A stretch of 64,000 nucleotides of DNA from Bordetella genomosp. 11 (GTDB lineage Bacteria > Pseudomonadota > Gammaproteobacteria > Burkholderiales > Burkholderiaceae_B). A program made the position numbers and the translations under genes. Positions 55,022-63,153 of this stretch are shown here, in pieces (within the stretch, counting starts at the first letter, position 1; each line of letters begins with the position of its first letter). The notes under the pieces are model-generated. The model saw nothing but the letters and a program-made list of their open reading frames with translations. It was not told the DNA's origin and made no database searches. The stretch is from assembly GCF_002261215.1 (NCBI RefSeq), contig NZ_NEVS01000004.1, positions 1,178,001 to 1,242,000 of the forward strand. Direction: 5' to 3'.

Positions 55022-56017
55022 ATGAGCAACAAGTTGAGAATCAGTCTGGCCTGCGGCGCGTACGATCGGACACAGGCATTGTTCGATGGCCGTGCGCCGA
55101 TCGAGGGGTGCGAGGTCGCCGCAGTACCGATCGAGCCGGAAGAAGCCTTCCACCGCGCGTTCCGCTACCAGGAGTTCGACGTTACCGAGATCTCCATGAG
55201 CAGCCACATGATGACCACGGCGCGCGGCGACAACGAGTACGTCGCGGTGCCGGCGTTCATCTCGCGCGTCTTCCGGCAATCGGGCATCTACGTCCGTACC
55301 GACCGTGGCATCAAGACGCCGCAGGATCTGCGTGGCAAGGTGATCGGGGTGCCGGAATACCAGATCACCGCCAATGTGTGGATCCGCGGCATCCTGGAAG
55401 ACGAATACGGCGTCAAGCCGAGCGACATCAAATGGCGTCGCGGCGGCATCGAAGAGCCGGGCCGCGGCGAGCGCGCGCCCATCGACCTGGGCAAGGAAAT
55501 CGACCTGCAGCAGATCCCCGATGACAAGACGCTGTCCGGCATGCTGGAGGCGGGCGAGATCGATGGCTACATCGGCGCTCGCGCGCCGTCGTGCTTCCTG
55601 CGCGGCGCACCCAATGTGGGCCGCCTGTTCGGCGATTACATCGAAGCGGAAAAGGACTACTACCGCCGCACGGGAATTTTCCCGATCATGCACATGGTGG
55701 GCATCCGGAAATCGCTGGTGGAGGAGAACCCGTGGCTGCCGGTCAGTGTCTACAAGGCCTTCCTGAAGGCCAAGGCGCTGGCGGTGAAGGAGCTGAACGA
55801 AATCTGCCACCTGGCCGTGACGCTGCCTTGGATGGTGCACCACTACAACGAGGCGCGCTCGATCATGGGCGAGGACTATTGGCCTTACGGCATGGAGGCC
55901 AACCGCCATACGATCGAGACTTTTGCCCGCTACCACTACGAACAAGGGCTTTCCAAGCGCAAGGTCGCGCCGGAAGAGTTGTTCGCCAAGTCGGCGCTGG
56001 ATCTGTCCAAGATCTGA
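55022..56017 (+). CDS. 4,5-dihydroxyphthalate decarboxylase-like protein
   Basis: The 331-residue protein begins LRISLACGAYDRTQALFDG and carries the VPIEPEEAFHRAF and FDVTEISMSSHMM blocks. VFRQSGIYVRTDRGIKTPQDLRGKVIG is also typical of the family named for Pht5/PhtD. The family has a periplasmic-binding-protein fold; this member has no signal peptide, fitting a cytoplasmic enzyme. AAGGAG precedes ATG 55022. Ten bases downstream begins the molybdenum hydroxylase operon, so decarboxylation of the hydroxylated product (or of its precursor) is inferred. The real substrate may not be dihydroxyphthalate. Confidence 0.8.
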   Translation: MSNKLRISLACGAYDRTQALFDGRAPIEGCEVAAVPIEPEEAFHRAFRYQEFDVTEISMSSHMMTTARGDNEYVAVPAFISRVFRQSGIYVRTDRGIKTPQDLRGKVIGVPEYQITANVWIRGILEDEYGVKPSDIKWRRGGIEEPGRGERAPIDLGKEIDLQQIPDDKTLSGMLEAGEIDGYIGARAPSCFLRGAPNVGRLFGDYIEAEKDYYRRTGIFPIMHMVGIRKSLVEENPWLPVSVYKAFLKAKALAVKELNEICHLAVTLPWMVHHYNEARSIMGEDYWPYGMEANRHTIETFARYHYEQGLSKRKVAPEELFAKSALDLSKI

Positions 56018-56026
56018 TAGACGCGG

Positions 56027-56917
56027 ATGAAAGCCCCGGTCCTGCGTTACCTGGCGCCGCGTACGGTGGACGAGGCGCTGGACATGCTGGGCGCGACGGA
56101 AAACGCGCGCATTCTGGCAGGCGGCCAATCGCTGGTCGCCATGCTCAATATGCGTTTCGCGTTCCCGGACTGCCTGGTGGACATCAACCGCATTCCCGAG
56201 CTGGCCTATCTGCGCGAAAGCGACAGCGGCGATGCGATCGAGATCGGCGCGATGACGCGCCAGCGCGATGTCGAGTTTTCGCCCCTGGTGGCGGCGCGCC
56301 TGCCCCTGTGGCGCGAAGCCGTGCTGCACGTGGGACACCGGCAGACCCGCAACCGGGGCACCGTGGGCGGCAGCCTTTGTCAGCTCGATCCTTCCGCGGA
56401 AATCCCGACGGTGGCGATGGCCATGGATGCCACGATCGTGGTGCGCAGCCGGCGCGGTACGCGGGAGTTGTCCATCGCGGACTTTCCCGCCGCGTATATG
56501 ACTCCCGCCGTCGAGCCCGACGAAATGGTGACCGCGGTGCGCGTGCCCCTGTGGCCGCGGCGCCATGGGCATGCCTTCGTCGAGTTCGCGCGGCGCCATG
56601 GCGATTTCGCCATCGTTTCGTGCGCGGCGCTGGTGTCGCTGGACGATCAGGGCCGCATCGCGCGCGCCTCGCTGACCCTGGGCGGCGTGGGCATCGCGCC
56701 GCTGCGCATGCGCGACGCCGAGGCGGCGCTGCTGGGCCGTGCGCCCGACGGCGACGCGCTCGCCGCGGCCGCCGCGTTGTGCGGACAGGTCGACGCTACG
56801 GGAGACAGCTATGTCCCGGCCTGGTACCGGCGCAGGCTGGCCGCCGTGCTGGCGCGCCGCGCCCTTGACCAGGCCGTCCAGCGGGCGCGCGCCTATGAGG
56901 AGACCGCATCATCATGA
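56027..56917 (+). CDS. Molybdenum hydroxylase FAD-binding subunit (CoxM-like)
   Basis: Medium subunit that passes electrons from the iron-sulfur clusters to an acceptor through FAD. The 296-residue product has the FAD motifs ILAGGQSLVAMLNMR (residues about 29-43) and TVGGSLCQLDPSAE (about 112-125). The second is changed from the usual TIGGSLAHADPAAE. The CO-dehydrogenase flavoprotein C-terminal domain follows from about residue 175. It overlaps the small subunit by four bases (ATGA). Confidence 0.9.
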   Translation: MKAPVLRYLAPRTVDEALDMLGATENARILAGGQSLVAMLNMRFAFPDCLVDINRIPELAYLRESDSGDAIEIGAMTRQRDVEFSPLVAARLPLWREAVLHVGHRQTRNRGTVGGSLCQLDPSAEIPTVAMAMDATIVVRSRRGTRELSIADFPAAYMTPAVEPDEMVTAVRVPLWPRRHGHAFVEFARRHGDFAIVSCAALVSLDDQGRIARASLTLGGVGIAPLRMRDAEAALLGRAPDGDALAAAAALCGQVDATGDSYVPAWYRRRLAAVLARRALDQAVQRARAYEETASS

Positions 56918-57435
56918 ACCCGGACGACACGTCCCGCGAGACCCGGCCGATACGGCTGGTGGTCAATGGCGAGGCCCGTTGCGGCACGGCGGAGCCGCGT
57001 GTGCACCTGGCGGACTTCCTGCGTGGAGAGTTGAAATTGACCGGCACGCATATCGGCTGCGAGCACGGCGTTTGCGGTGCCTGTACCGTTCTGGTCGATG
57101 GCCAGTCGGCGCGGTCCTGCCTGATGCTTGCGGTGCAGGCGGAAGGCTGCGGCATCGAAACCATCGAGGGCCTGGCTGCCAGCGACGGCACGCCGCATCC
57201 CTTGCAGGCGGCCTTCCATGAACTGCATGCGTTGCAATGCGGCTATTGCACGCCGGGAATACTGATGTCGCTCGTGGAACTGCTGCGCGACCGGCCGGAC
57301 CCGGACGAAGCCCTGGTTCGCGACGTCCTGTCCGGCCATTTGTGCCGCTGCACGGGTTACCAGAATATCGTGGCCGCGGCGCTGCGCGCGGCACAGCGGC
57401 TGCGCGAAGGACGGATCGATGGAAGTGTCGCTTGA
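56914..57435 (+). CDS. Molybdenum hydroxylase 2Fe-2S subunit (CoxS-like)
   Basis: Small electron-transfer subunit with two [2Fe-2S] clusters. The 173-residue product has a plant-ferredoxin-like domain (HIGCEHGVCGACTVLVDGQ plus a fourth Cys in SARSCLM) and a helical domain with QCGYCTPG and CRCTGYQNIV. All eight cluster cysteines are present. The length is normal and there is no Tat signal, so the enzyme is cytoplasmic. It overlaps the large subunit by 17 bases. Confidence 0.93.
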   Translation: MNPDDTSRETRPIRLVVNGEARCGTAEPRVHLADFLRGELKLTGTHIGCEHGVCGACTVLVDGQSARSCLMLAVQAEGCGIETIEGLAASDGTPHPLQAAFHELHALQCGYCTPGILMSLVELLRDRPDPDEALVRDVLSGHLCRCTGYQNIVAAALRAAQRLREGRIDGSVA

Positions 57436-59839
57436 ACGAAAGACGCGCGAAAGCGCGCCGTACCCGGAATCGCGTACCCCGGCCATGACGAATCCGGGCA
57501 TCGGCCAAGCCGTGCTCCGCATCGAGGACGAGGCGCTATTGACCGGCAAGGCGTGCTTCGTGGATGACATCCAGGTCGAAGCGCCGCTGCATGCGTGTTT
57601 CGTGCGCAGCCCCCATGCGCACGCGCGTATTGTTGCCATTGACGCGGCGGCGGCGCGCGCGATGCCGGGCGTCGTGGCGGTCTACGCCGCGCGAGACCTC
57701 TTTGGGGAATTGACGGAATGGCGTATGCCGCTGGGTTTCCCGCTGGCCAATCTGCCGGCGGATACGACGCCCTTCGTGCTGGCGCTCGATGAGGTCGCGT
57801 TCGTGGGCGAAACGGTGGCGATCGTCGTCGCATCTTCGCGCCATGAGGCAGAGGATGCCGCCGCGGCCGTGTCGGTGGACTACGAGGTCCTGCCCGCGGT
57901 ATCGGATTGCCGCGATGCGTTGGCCCCCCAGGCGCCGCGCGTGCGCACCGAACTGGTGTCTAACGCCCTGCAGGAATACACCCTGTCGTACGGCGATTGC
58001 GACGCCGCGTTCGCCGGCGCGCACCGCGTTGTGCAAGAAGAATTCCATGTCCATCGCGGTTGTGCCCATCCCATGGAAGGCCGGGGCGTGCTGGCACGTC
58101 CGGACCCGGCGTCGGGCGAACTGACGGTCTGGTCGTCGACCCAGATGGCGCACGAACTGCACTATACGATCGCCTTGATGCTGGGCCAGCCAGAGGACCT
58201 TCTGCGCGTGGTCACGCCGGATGTCGGCGGCGGCTTTGGCGCCAAGTTCATGATCTATCCGGAGGAGATCGCCGTGCCCGCCGTGGCGCGCAAGCTGCGC
58301 CGCGCCGTCAAATGGGTGGAGGACCGGCGCGAGAACTTCGTGAGCGCCATCCAGGAGCGCGACCAGTATTGGTCGATGGCGGTCGCCGTGGACCGACGAG
58401 GATGCCTGCTGGGACTGCGCGGGCGCATGGTGCACGACCACGGCGCCTACACGCCGCAGGGGACCAACGTGCCGTACAACGCGGCTTCCTCGATGACCGG
58501 CCCTTATATCGTGCCGGCCTACCATCTGGACGTTGCGGTTGCCTATACCAACAAGGTCCCGGTTGCCACGGTTCGCGGGGCAGGGTATCCCCAGGCCGCA
58601 TTCGTCATGGAGCGCCTGCTGGACCGGGTCAGCGTCGAGCTCGGCATCGACCGCGCGGAGTGTCGGCGCCGCAACCTGATCCCGGCCGGGAAAATTCCCT
58701 ACACCAAGCCGCTGAAGTCCCGGGCCGGCGTACCGCTGACCATCGACAGCGGCGATTTCCCCGCTTTGCAGGCGCGGGCGTTGCAGGCCATCGACTATGA
58801 CGGGTTCGAGTCGCGCAAGCAGGCATCGCGAGACAAGGGATTGTGCCGGGGGATCGCCGTTGCCAATAGCGTCAAGCCGACCGGGCGCGGACCTTTCGAA
58901 TCGGCGCGCGTTCGCGTGCAGCCTTCCGGCCAGATTACGGTGTACACCGGCGCGCTGGCCATGGGGCAGGGCATCAAGACGACCTTGGCGCAGATTTGCG
59001 CGGGCCACCTCGGCGTCGCGCCGGAGGCCGTGCAGGTGGTCGCCGGCGATACCGCCTTCATCGGCTACGGCATGGGCGGCTTCGCCAGCCGCCAGGCGAT
59101 TATGGCCGGCACCGCGGTGGATCAGGCCGCGGCCCGTCTGCGGCGCAAGATCCTGGACGCGGCGGCGGTGCTGTTGAACGTGCTGCCCGACACCTTGACC
59201 CTGGCCAATGGCGAGGTCGTCTCCCAGGCCGGCGCGGGATCGTCGGTCGCGCTGGCGCGACTGGCCATGCTGTTGAAAGGTGTGCCCGGGTACGCGCTGC
59301 CGGTGCCGGGCGACCCAGGCCTGGACGAGACCGTCCATTTCCATTGCGATGCCCAAGCGTACGCCGGCGCTTCGCATGCCTGCGAAGTCGAGGTCGATAC
59401 CATGACCGGCGCGGTCAACATCGTTCGCTATGTCGCCGTGCAGGACAGCGGGCGCATCATCAATCCCATGTTGGCCGAGGGCCAGGTGCATGGCGGCGTG
59501 GTGCATGGCATCGGCAATGCGCTGTTCGAGTGGATGGGGTACGACAGCGAGGGTCAACCCTTGACGACTACGTTCGCGGAATACCTGCTGCCGACCGCAC
59601 CCGAAGTGCCGGATATAGAGGTGATATTCCAGCCATCCATGACGCCGCTCAATCCGTTGGGCGTCAAGGGCGTGGGTGAGTGCGCCACGATTCCGGTCGC
59701 CGCCGCGGTTATCGGTGCGATCGAGCATGCGCTGGCTGACCACGGTGTGCGCCTGTCCGAATTTCCCCTCACGCCGGTGCGCCTGCTGGAACGCCTGGAT
59801 GCGGGTGCTGGGCGCAGTGCCGACGCGGACGTGTCCTAG
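57419..59839 (+). CDS. Molybdenum hydroxylase large (molybdopterin) subunit, CoxL-like
   Basis: Binds molybdopterin cytosine dinucleotide and hydroxylates a substrate with water-derived oxygen. The 806-residue product has RIEDEALLTGKACFVDDI at the start, TPDVGGGFGAKFMIYPEE, TVRGAGYPQAAFVMERLLD and ALAMGQGIKTTLAQICA. The catalytic Glu754 is in GVKGVGECATIP. The active-site loop lacks the VAYRCSFR of true (form I) CO dehydrogenase, so CO is not the substrate; an aldehyde or N-heteroaromatic acid is likelier. The start is ATG 57419, or ATG 57485. Confidence 0.91.
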   Translation: MEVSLERKTRESAPYPESRTPAMTNPGIGQAVLRIEDEALLTGKACFVDDIQVEAPLHACFVRSPHAHARIVAIDAAAARAMPGVVAVYAARDLFGELTEWRMPLGFPLANLPADTTPFVLALDEVAFVGETVAIVVASSRHEAEDAAAAVSVDYEVLPAVSDCRDALAPQAPRVRTELVSNALQEYTLSYGDCDAAFAGAHRVVQEEFHVHRGCAHPMEGRGVLARPDPASGELTVWSSTQMAHELHYTIALMLGQPEDLLRVVTPDVGGGFGAKFMIYPEEIAVPAVARKLRRAVKWVEDRRENFVSAIQERDQYWSMAVAVDRRGCLLGLRGRMVHDHGAYTPQGTNVPYNAASSMTGPYIVPAYHLDVAVAYTNKVPVATVRGAGYPQAAFVMERLLDRVSVELGIDRAECRRRNLIPAGKIPYTKPLKSRAGVPLTIDSGDFPALQARALQAIDYDGFESRKQASRDKGLCRGIAVANSVKPTGRGPFESARVRVQPSGQITVYTGALAMGQGIKTTLAQICAGHLGVAPEAVQVVAGDTAFIGYGMGGFASRQAIMAGTAVDQAAARLRRKILDAAAVLLNVLPDTLTLANGEVVSQAGAGSSVALARLAMLLKGVPGYALPVPGDPGLDETVHFHCDAQAYAGASHACEVEVDTMTGAVNIVRYVAVQDSGRIINPMLAEGQVHGGVVHGIGNALFEWMGYDSEGQPLTTTFAEYLLPTAPEVPDIEVIFQPSMTPLNPLGVKGVGECATIPVAAAVIGAIEHALADHGVRLSEFPLTPVRLLERLDAGAGRSADADVS

Positions 59840-59869
59840 TCACGGTCTTCAATCTTTTCAGGAACTGCC

Positions 59870-60736
59870 ATGGAGTTCACCAATACTTTTCACGTGCCGC
59901 TGCCGTTGGAGGAAGCCTGGACGTTGATGCTGGACGTGCCGCGCATCCTTCCCTGCCTGCCGGGCGCGCGCTTGACCGAAGTCCTGGGCAACGACCGCTA
60001 CAAAGGATCGGTGTCGGTTCGGTTGGGACCCATCCGGTTGACGTTCGACGGACAGGCAACGATGGTGCGAAGGGATGACGAAAACCATGTTGCCTGGCTC
60101 GAGGGTTCCGGCAGCGACCCCAAAGGACGCGGTTCGGCGCAATCCGAATTCAGCTTCGCGTTGACGCCCGCGGCCGATGGCGGCACAAGGGTGACCGTCA
60201 CGACCCGACTTGCCTTGGCCGGCTCGGTCGCGCAATACGGGCGCGGCAGCGGCATGATTGCCGAGGTTGCGTCTCAGATTCTGAGACAGTTTGAAGAAAA
60301 CCTGGCCAGATCCCTGGCGCCGGACGCCGAGGCTGTGGGGGCGGAGGGCTTCGCTTCCCTGGCGCAGGATGGGCTTCCGGGCACGACGCATGGGGCGGCG
60401 TACGGTGGGCCGGAGGGGGCAGCGCTGCATGCCTCGGCGCCTGGAGCGGCAGGCGCCATGGGCGGGGGCGCAGCGGCACCCCGTTTCCAACCCGAGGGCG
60501 GACCGGCGTCCGGCCAGGCCATCGACGCGCAAACCGTCCTCTTGCAGGCGCAGGCCGTCCTTGGCCAGGCCCAGGCCATTCTGGCGCTGGCGCAATCGCG
60601 TATGGTCCAGTCCAGGCGCGGGGTCTCGCCCGGCGCGGCCTCATCAGGCGAAATCAATATGCTCAAGATCGGCCTGAAGGCCATATGGGCTCGCATCCGC
60701 TACAGCGTGGCCGGGCTTTTCGGGCGGCGCACATAG
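59870..60736 (+). CDS. CoxG-like SRPBCC protein with C-terminal membrane-binding tail
   Basis: The 288-residue protein has a CoxG/START-like domain (about 1-150: FHVPLPLEEAWTLMLDVPRILPCLPGA, VSVRLGPIRLTFDGQ). A long Ala/Gly/Gln-rich linker (about 160-250, VLLQAQAVLGQAQAILALAQ) follows, then a short basic amphipathic or membrane segment (LKIGLKAIWARIRYSVAGLF). CoxG proteins are thought to recruit molybdenum hydroxylases to the membrane. It follows the large subunit by 30 bases, and a terminator then closes the operon. Confidence 0.87.
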   Translation: MEFTNTFHVPLPLEEAWTLMLDVPRILPCLPGARLTEVLGNDRYKGSVSVRLGPIRLTFDGQATMVRRDDENHVAWLEGSGSDPKGRGSAQSEFSFALTPAADGGTRVTVTTRLALAGSVAQYGRGSGMIAEVASQILRQFEENLARSLAPDAEAVGAEGFASLAQDGLPGTTHGAAYGGPEGAALHASAPGAAGAMGGGAAAPRFQPEGGPASGQAIDAQTVLLQAQAVLGQAQAILALAQSRMVQSRRGVSPGAASSGEINMLKIGLKAIWARIRYSVAGLFGRRT

Positions 60737-60756
60737 CGCCATCGATAGCCGGCCGG

Positions 60757-60790
60757 GAAAGCCACGCGCGAGCGTGGCTTTCTCTTTTTT
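60757..60790 (+). terminator. Intrinsic terminator of the molybdenum hydroxylase operon
   Basis: Perfect 11-bp stem (60757-60767 with 60772-60782), GCGA loop and a TCTTTTTT tail, starting 21 bases after the CoxG-like stop. Confidence 0.92.
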
Positions 60791-60820
60791 GGCGCAGGGC
60801 GCCGACCGATTGCGGCCGAG

Positions 60821-60841
60821 GTCTTATATAATATACAAGAC
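60821..60841. promoter_or_regulatory. AT-rich inverted repeat upstream of chromate transporter
   Basis: GTCTT and AAGAC half-sites flank an AT-only centre (ATATAATATA) within a 21-base near-palindrome, 55 bases before the chrA-like start, in otherwise GC-rich DNA. The TATAAT inside it is a perfect -10 hexamer, so a bound repressor would block the promoter. The style recalls GntR-family operators; no regulator gene is adjacent. Confidence 0.55.
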
Positions 60842-60895
60842 ATCCACTCGTCCGGCCCTGCCGGATGCTTCTTTCCCTCGCATGGACATGCCGCC

Positions 60896-61474
60896 ATGAA
60901 CGCCGCCCCGGATTCCACAGTACACGCGCTAGAACCCCTGGCGGATCCGCCCACGCTCTCGCAGCTTTTCCTTGGGTTCTTCTGGCTGGGAATGACGGCC
61001 TTCGGCGGCGCCTTGCCGCTGGCGCGCCGGATGACGGTGGAAAAGCACCGCTGGATCTCCAGCGAGGAATTCACCACCTTGCTCGGACTGTGCCAGTTCC
61101 TGCCGGGCGGCAACATCATCAACCTGTCCGTTGCGCTGGGGATGCGCTTTCGTGGCGTGGCTGGCGCGATCGCCGCCATGCTGGGCTTCGTGCTCATGCC
61201 GACGGTCGTGGTCATCCTGCTGGGCGTGGTCTACGAGCGCTATCAGGACGATCCGCACGTGCGCCACCTGTTTGCCGGCCTGGCCGCGGCGGCGGCCGGG
61301 CTGCTGATTTCGCTGACGTTGAAGATCGGCGCGCCCTTGCTGAAGAACCACCGGGGCATGGTGGTCGCGGTGCTGTGCTTCGTGGCCATCGCCGTGTTGC
61401 GGCTGCCCTTGCTGCCGACGATGGTGGTGCTGACGCCGATCAGCATCCTCGCTTACTGGAGGATGCGTCGATGA
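60896..61474 (+). CDS. Chromate transporter, half-size N-type subunit
   Basis: The 192-residue membrane protein is one CHR domain: LFLGFFWLGMTAFGGALPLARRM, then LGLCQFLPGGNIINLSVALG and about six hydrophobic segments. Half-size CHR proteins work in pairs encoded by adjacent genes, and the second follows with an ATGA overlap. They export chromate, or import/export sulfate-like anions. Confidence 0.92.
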   Translation: MNAAPDSTVHALEPLADPPTLSQLFLGFFWLGMTAFGGALPLARRMTVEKHRWISSEEFTTLLGLCQFLPGGNIINLSVALGMRFRGVAGAIAAMLGFVLMPTVVVILLGVVYERYQDDPHVRHLFAGLAAAAAGLLISLTLKIGAPLLKNHRGMVVAVLCFVAIAVLRLPLLPTMVVLTPISILAYWRMRR

Positions 61475-62010
61475 TCGACACTCTGATCCAGCTGGGCGTC
61501 CTGTTCACGCAGCTGTCGCTGTTGGCCTTTGGCGGTGGCAATACCATCCTGCCGGAAATGCAGCGCCAGGTCGTCGATGTGCATCATTGGATGACCGCGG
61601 AAAACTTCACGGCGCTGTTCGCGCTGGCCCAGGCCGCGCCCGGGCCGAACCTGATGATCGTTCCCATGGTGGGCTGGCACATCGCGGGGCTGCCGGGCAT
61701 GCTGGTCAGCAGCTTCGCGAAGTTCGTGCCGTCGTCTATCGTGGTCATCCTTGTCATGCGCCTGTGGGAGCGCTTCAAGGACAAGCCGTGGCGCGCGGTG
61801 GCCCAGGCGGGCATTTTCCCGGTCACGGTAGGGCTGCTGGCGGCCAGCGCCGCCTTGATCACCGAAGCGTCGGTGGACAGCTGGCTGTTGGGCGCCATCG
61901 CCGCGGTGGTGGCCGTGCTGGGATGGCGCACGCGCCTGCATCCCTTGTGGCTGCTGCTGGGCGGCGCCCTGGTGGGGCTTGCCACGCTGGGCGTGCCGGG
62001 TATCCCGTAG
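61471..62010 (+). CDS. Chromate transporter, half-size C-type subunit
   Basis: The 179-residue second CHR half: LFTQLSLLAFGGGNTILPEMQRQVV and ALAQAAPGPNLMIVPMVGWHIAG are the signature blocks, with about five hydrophobic segments of likely opposite topology to the first half. It overlaps the upstream subunit by four bases, so equal expression is likely. Confidence 0.92.
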   Translation: MIDTLIQLGVLFTQLSLLAFGGGNTILPEMQRQVVDVHHWMTAENFTALFALAQAAPGPNLMIVPMVGWHIAGLPGMLVSSFAKFVPSSIVVILVMRLWERFKDKPWRAVAQAGIFPVTVGLLAASAALITEASVDSWLLGAIAAVVAVLGWRTRLHPLWLLLGGALVGLATLGVPGIP

Positions 62011-62132
62011 GGCGATCGCGCGGCGCGGGTGGGGCCCGCGCGGCGGGCGCGGACGTTGGCGTAAAATTCCCCGCGTGCATCAGCACGCCGCGCATCGATA
62101 CCAGATGCGCCGGATCGCTTTCGGAAAACTCG

Positions 62133-62903
62133 ATGTCTTCGCCGCTGACAACAGCGCAGCTCGACACCTTGCGGGAGCAAGGTTTCGTTGTTGCCCGTGA
62201 TTTCGTGCCGGACGCCCAGCGCGACGGCTTGCTCGCCCTGGCCCGGGCCCAGTTGGACCAGGCGGTCGCGCCGGTCGAATACGAGGCGGACCTGGCCTAT
62301 CCCGGCGCGCCCGCCTCGCGGCAGGCCGAAGGCGGCGGGACGGTCCGGCGCCTGCTGGATGCCTATGCGCGCGATCCGCTGTTCGCCGCGTGGGCCACCG
62401 ACGCCGCCGTGGCGGCATCCCTTCATCGCTATTTCGGCCAGGGCGCGGTGTTGTCACGCGCCCATCACAATTGCGTGATGACCAAGCATCCGCGCTTCGG
62501 CAGCCTGACGGGCTGGCACCGCGACATCCGCTACTGGTCTTTCGACCGGGAGGATCTGGTTTCGACCTGGCTGGCGCTGGGAGAAGAAACCGCTCACAAC
62601 GGCGGCCTCTGGCTGGTGCCGGGCTCGCATACCATGACGCTGGCGGCGGATCGCTTCGACGCGGCGCAATTCCTGCGCGAAGATCTGCCGGATAATGCCG
62701 CGCTGATCGCCACGGCCGTATCGCCCGAACTGGCGCCGGGCGACGTTTTGTTTTTTCACTGTCGCACCCTGCACGCGGCCGGCCGCAATCAAAGCGACCG
62801 GGTCAAGTTTTCGGTCGTCCATACCTATCACGCCGTGGATACCCATCCGGTGCCGGGCACCCGGTCGGCCGGGAAGCCGGAAGTTCCGCTGGACTCGCCC
62901 TAG
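62133..62903 (+). CDS. Phytanoyl-CoA dioxygenase (PhyH) family protein
   Basis: Probable Fe(II)/2-oxoglutarate-dependent hydroxylase, 256 residues, starting TTAQLDTLREQGFVVARDFV. The iron ligands are visible in TGWHRDIRYW (HxD) and in FHCRTLHAAGRNQSDRVKFS (distal His and the 2-oxoglutarate Arg). HNGGLWLVPGSH is typical of the family. The substrate is unknown; bacterial members act on many small acids and natural products. Confidence 0.88.
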   Translation: MSSPLTTAQLDTLREQGFVVARDFVPDAQRDGLLALARAQLDQAVAPVEYEADLAYPGAPASRQAEGGGTVRRLLDAYARDPLFAAWATDAAVAASLHRYFGQGAVLSRAHHNCVMTKHPRFGSLTGWHRDIRYWSFDREDLVSTWLALGEETAHNGGLWLVPGSHTMTLAADRFDAAQFLREDLPDNAALIATAVSPELAPGDVLFFHCRTLHAAGRNQSDRVKFSVVHTYHAVDTHPVPGTRSAGKPEVPLDSP

Positions 62904-63014
62904 CGGCTGCCCATCGCCGGGCCGAAGCAATTGAAACCTTCTCGCCGGCGGCATGTCTGTTATCTATAGCGCAACGCCGCCGCGACGCATGGATCGGCCG
63001 TAACCCGGGCGGGA

Positions 63015-63090
63015 ACGCCGCGGGTCGGGTTCTGCCGGTCCGCCAGCGTCGTCCCCAGGCGGCGCGGCGCTCCGGGGGTGTGCTTCATTC
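63015..63090 (-). repeat. Decayed single copy of the GC-rich intergenic repeat
   Basis: GGGAACGCCG, then GGTTCTGCCGGTCCGCCAGC, then GTCGTCCCC and GGCGCTCCGGGGGTGTGCTTC follow the order of the units at 32504-32827, in the same orientation on the plus strand. The central CCCCC-TTGA-GGGGG hairpin is deleted and several substitutions are present. It lies in the 250-base gap between the PhyH gene and the SbmA-like gene. Confidence 0.7.
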
Positions 63091-63153
63091 CGAAACCGCG
63101 TCGCGCTTCGGGACGGATCACCTTGGGCAGTCATACCGTCATGAGTCCATATC

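Noticed and set aside
55022-56017. Periplasmic ABC substrate-binding protein
   Set aside because: The fold is of that superfamily, but there is no signal peptide and no ABC genes adjoin it; the decarboxylase-like family fits better.
57419-59839. Carbon monoxide dehydrogenase
   Set aside because: The form I active-site loop VAYRCSFR is absent; the residues at that place are TVRGAGYPQ, as in other molybdenum hydroxylases.
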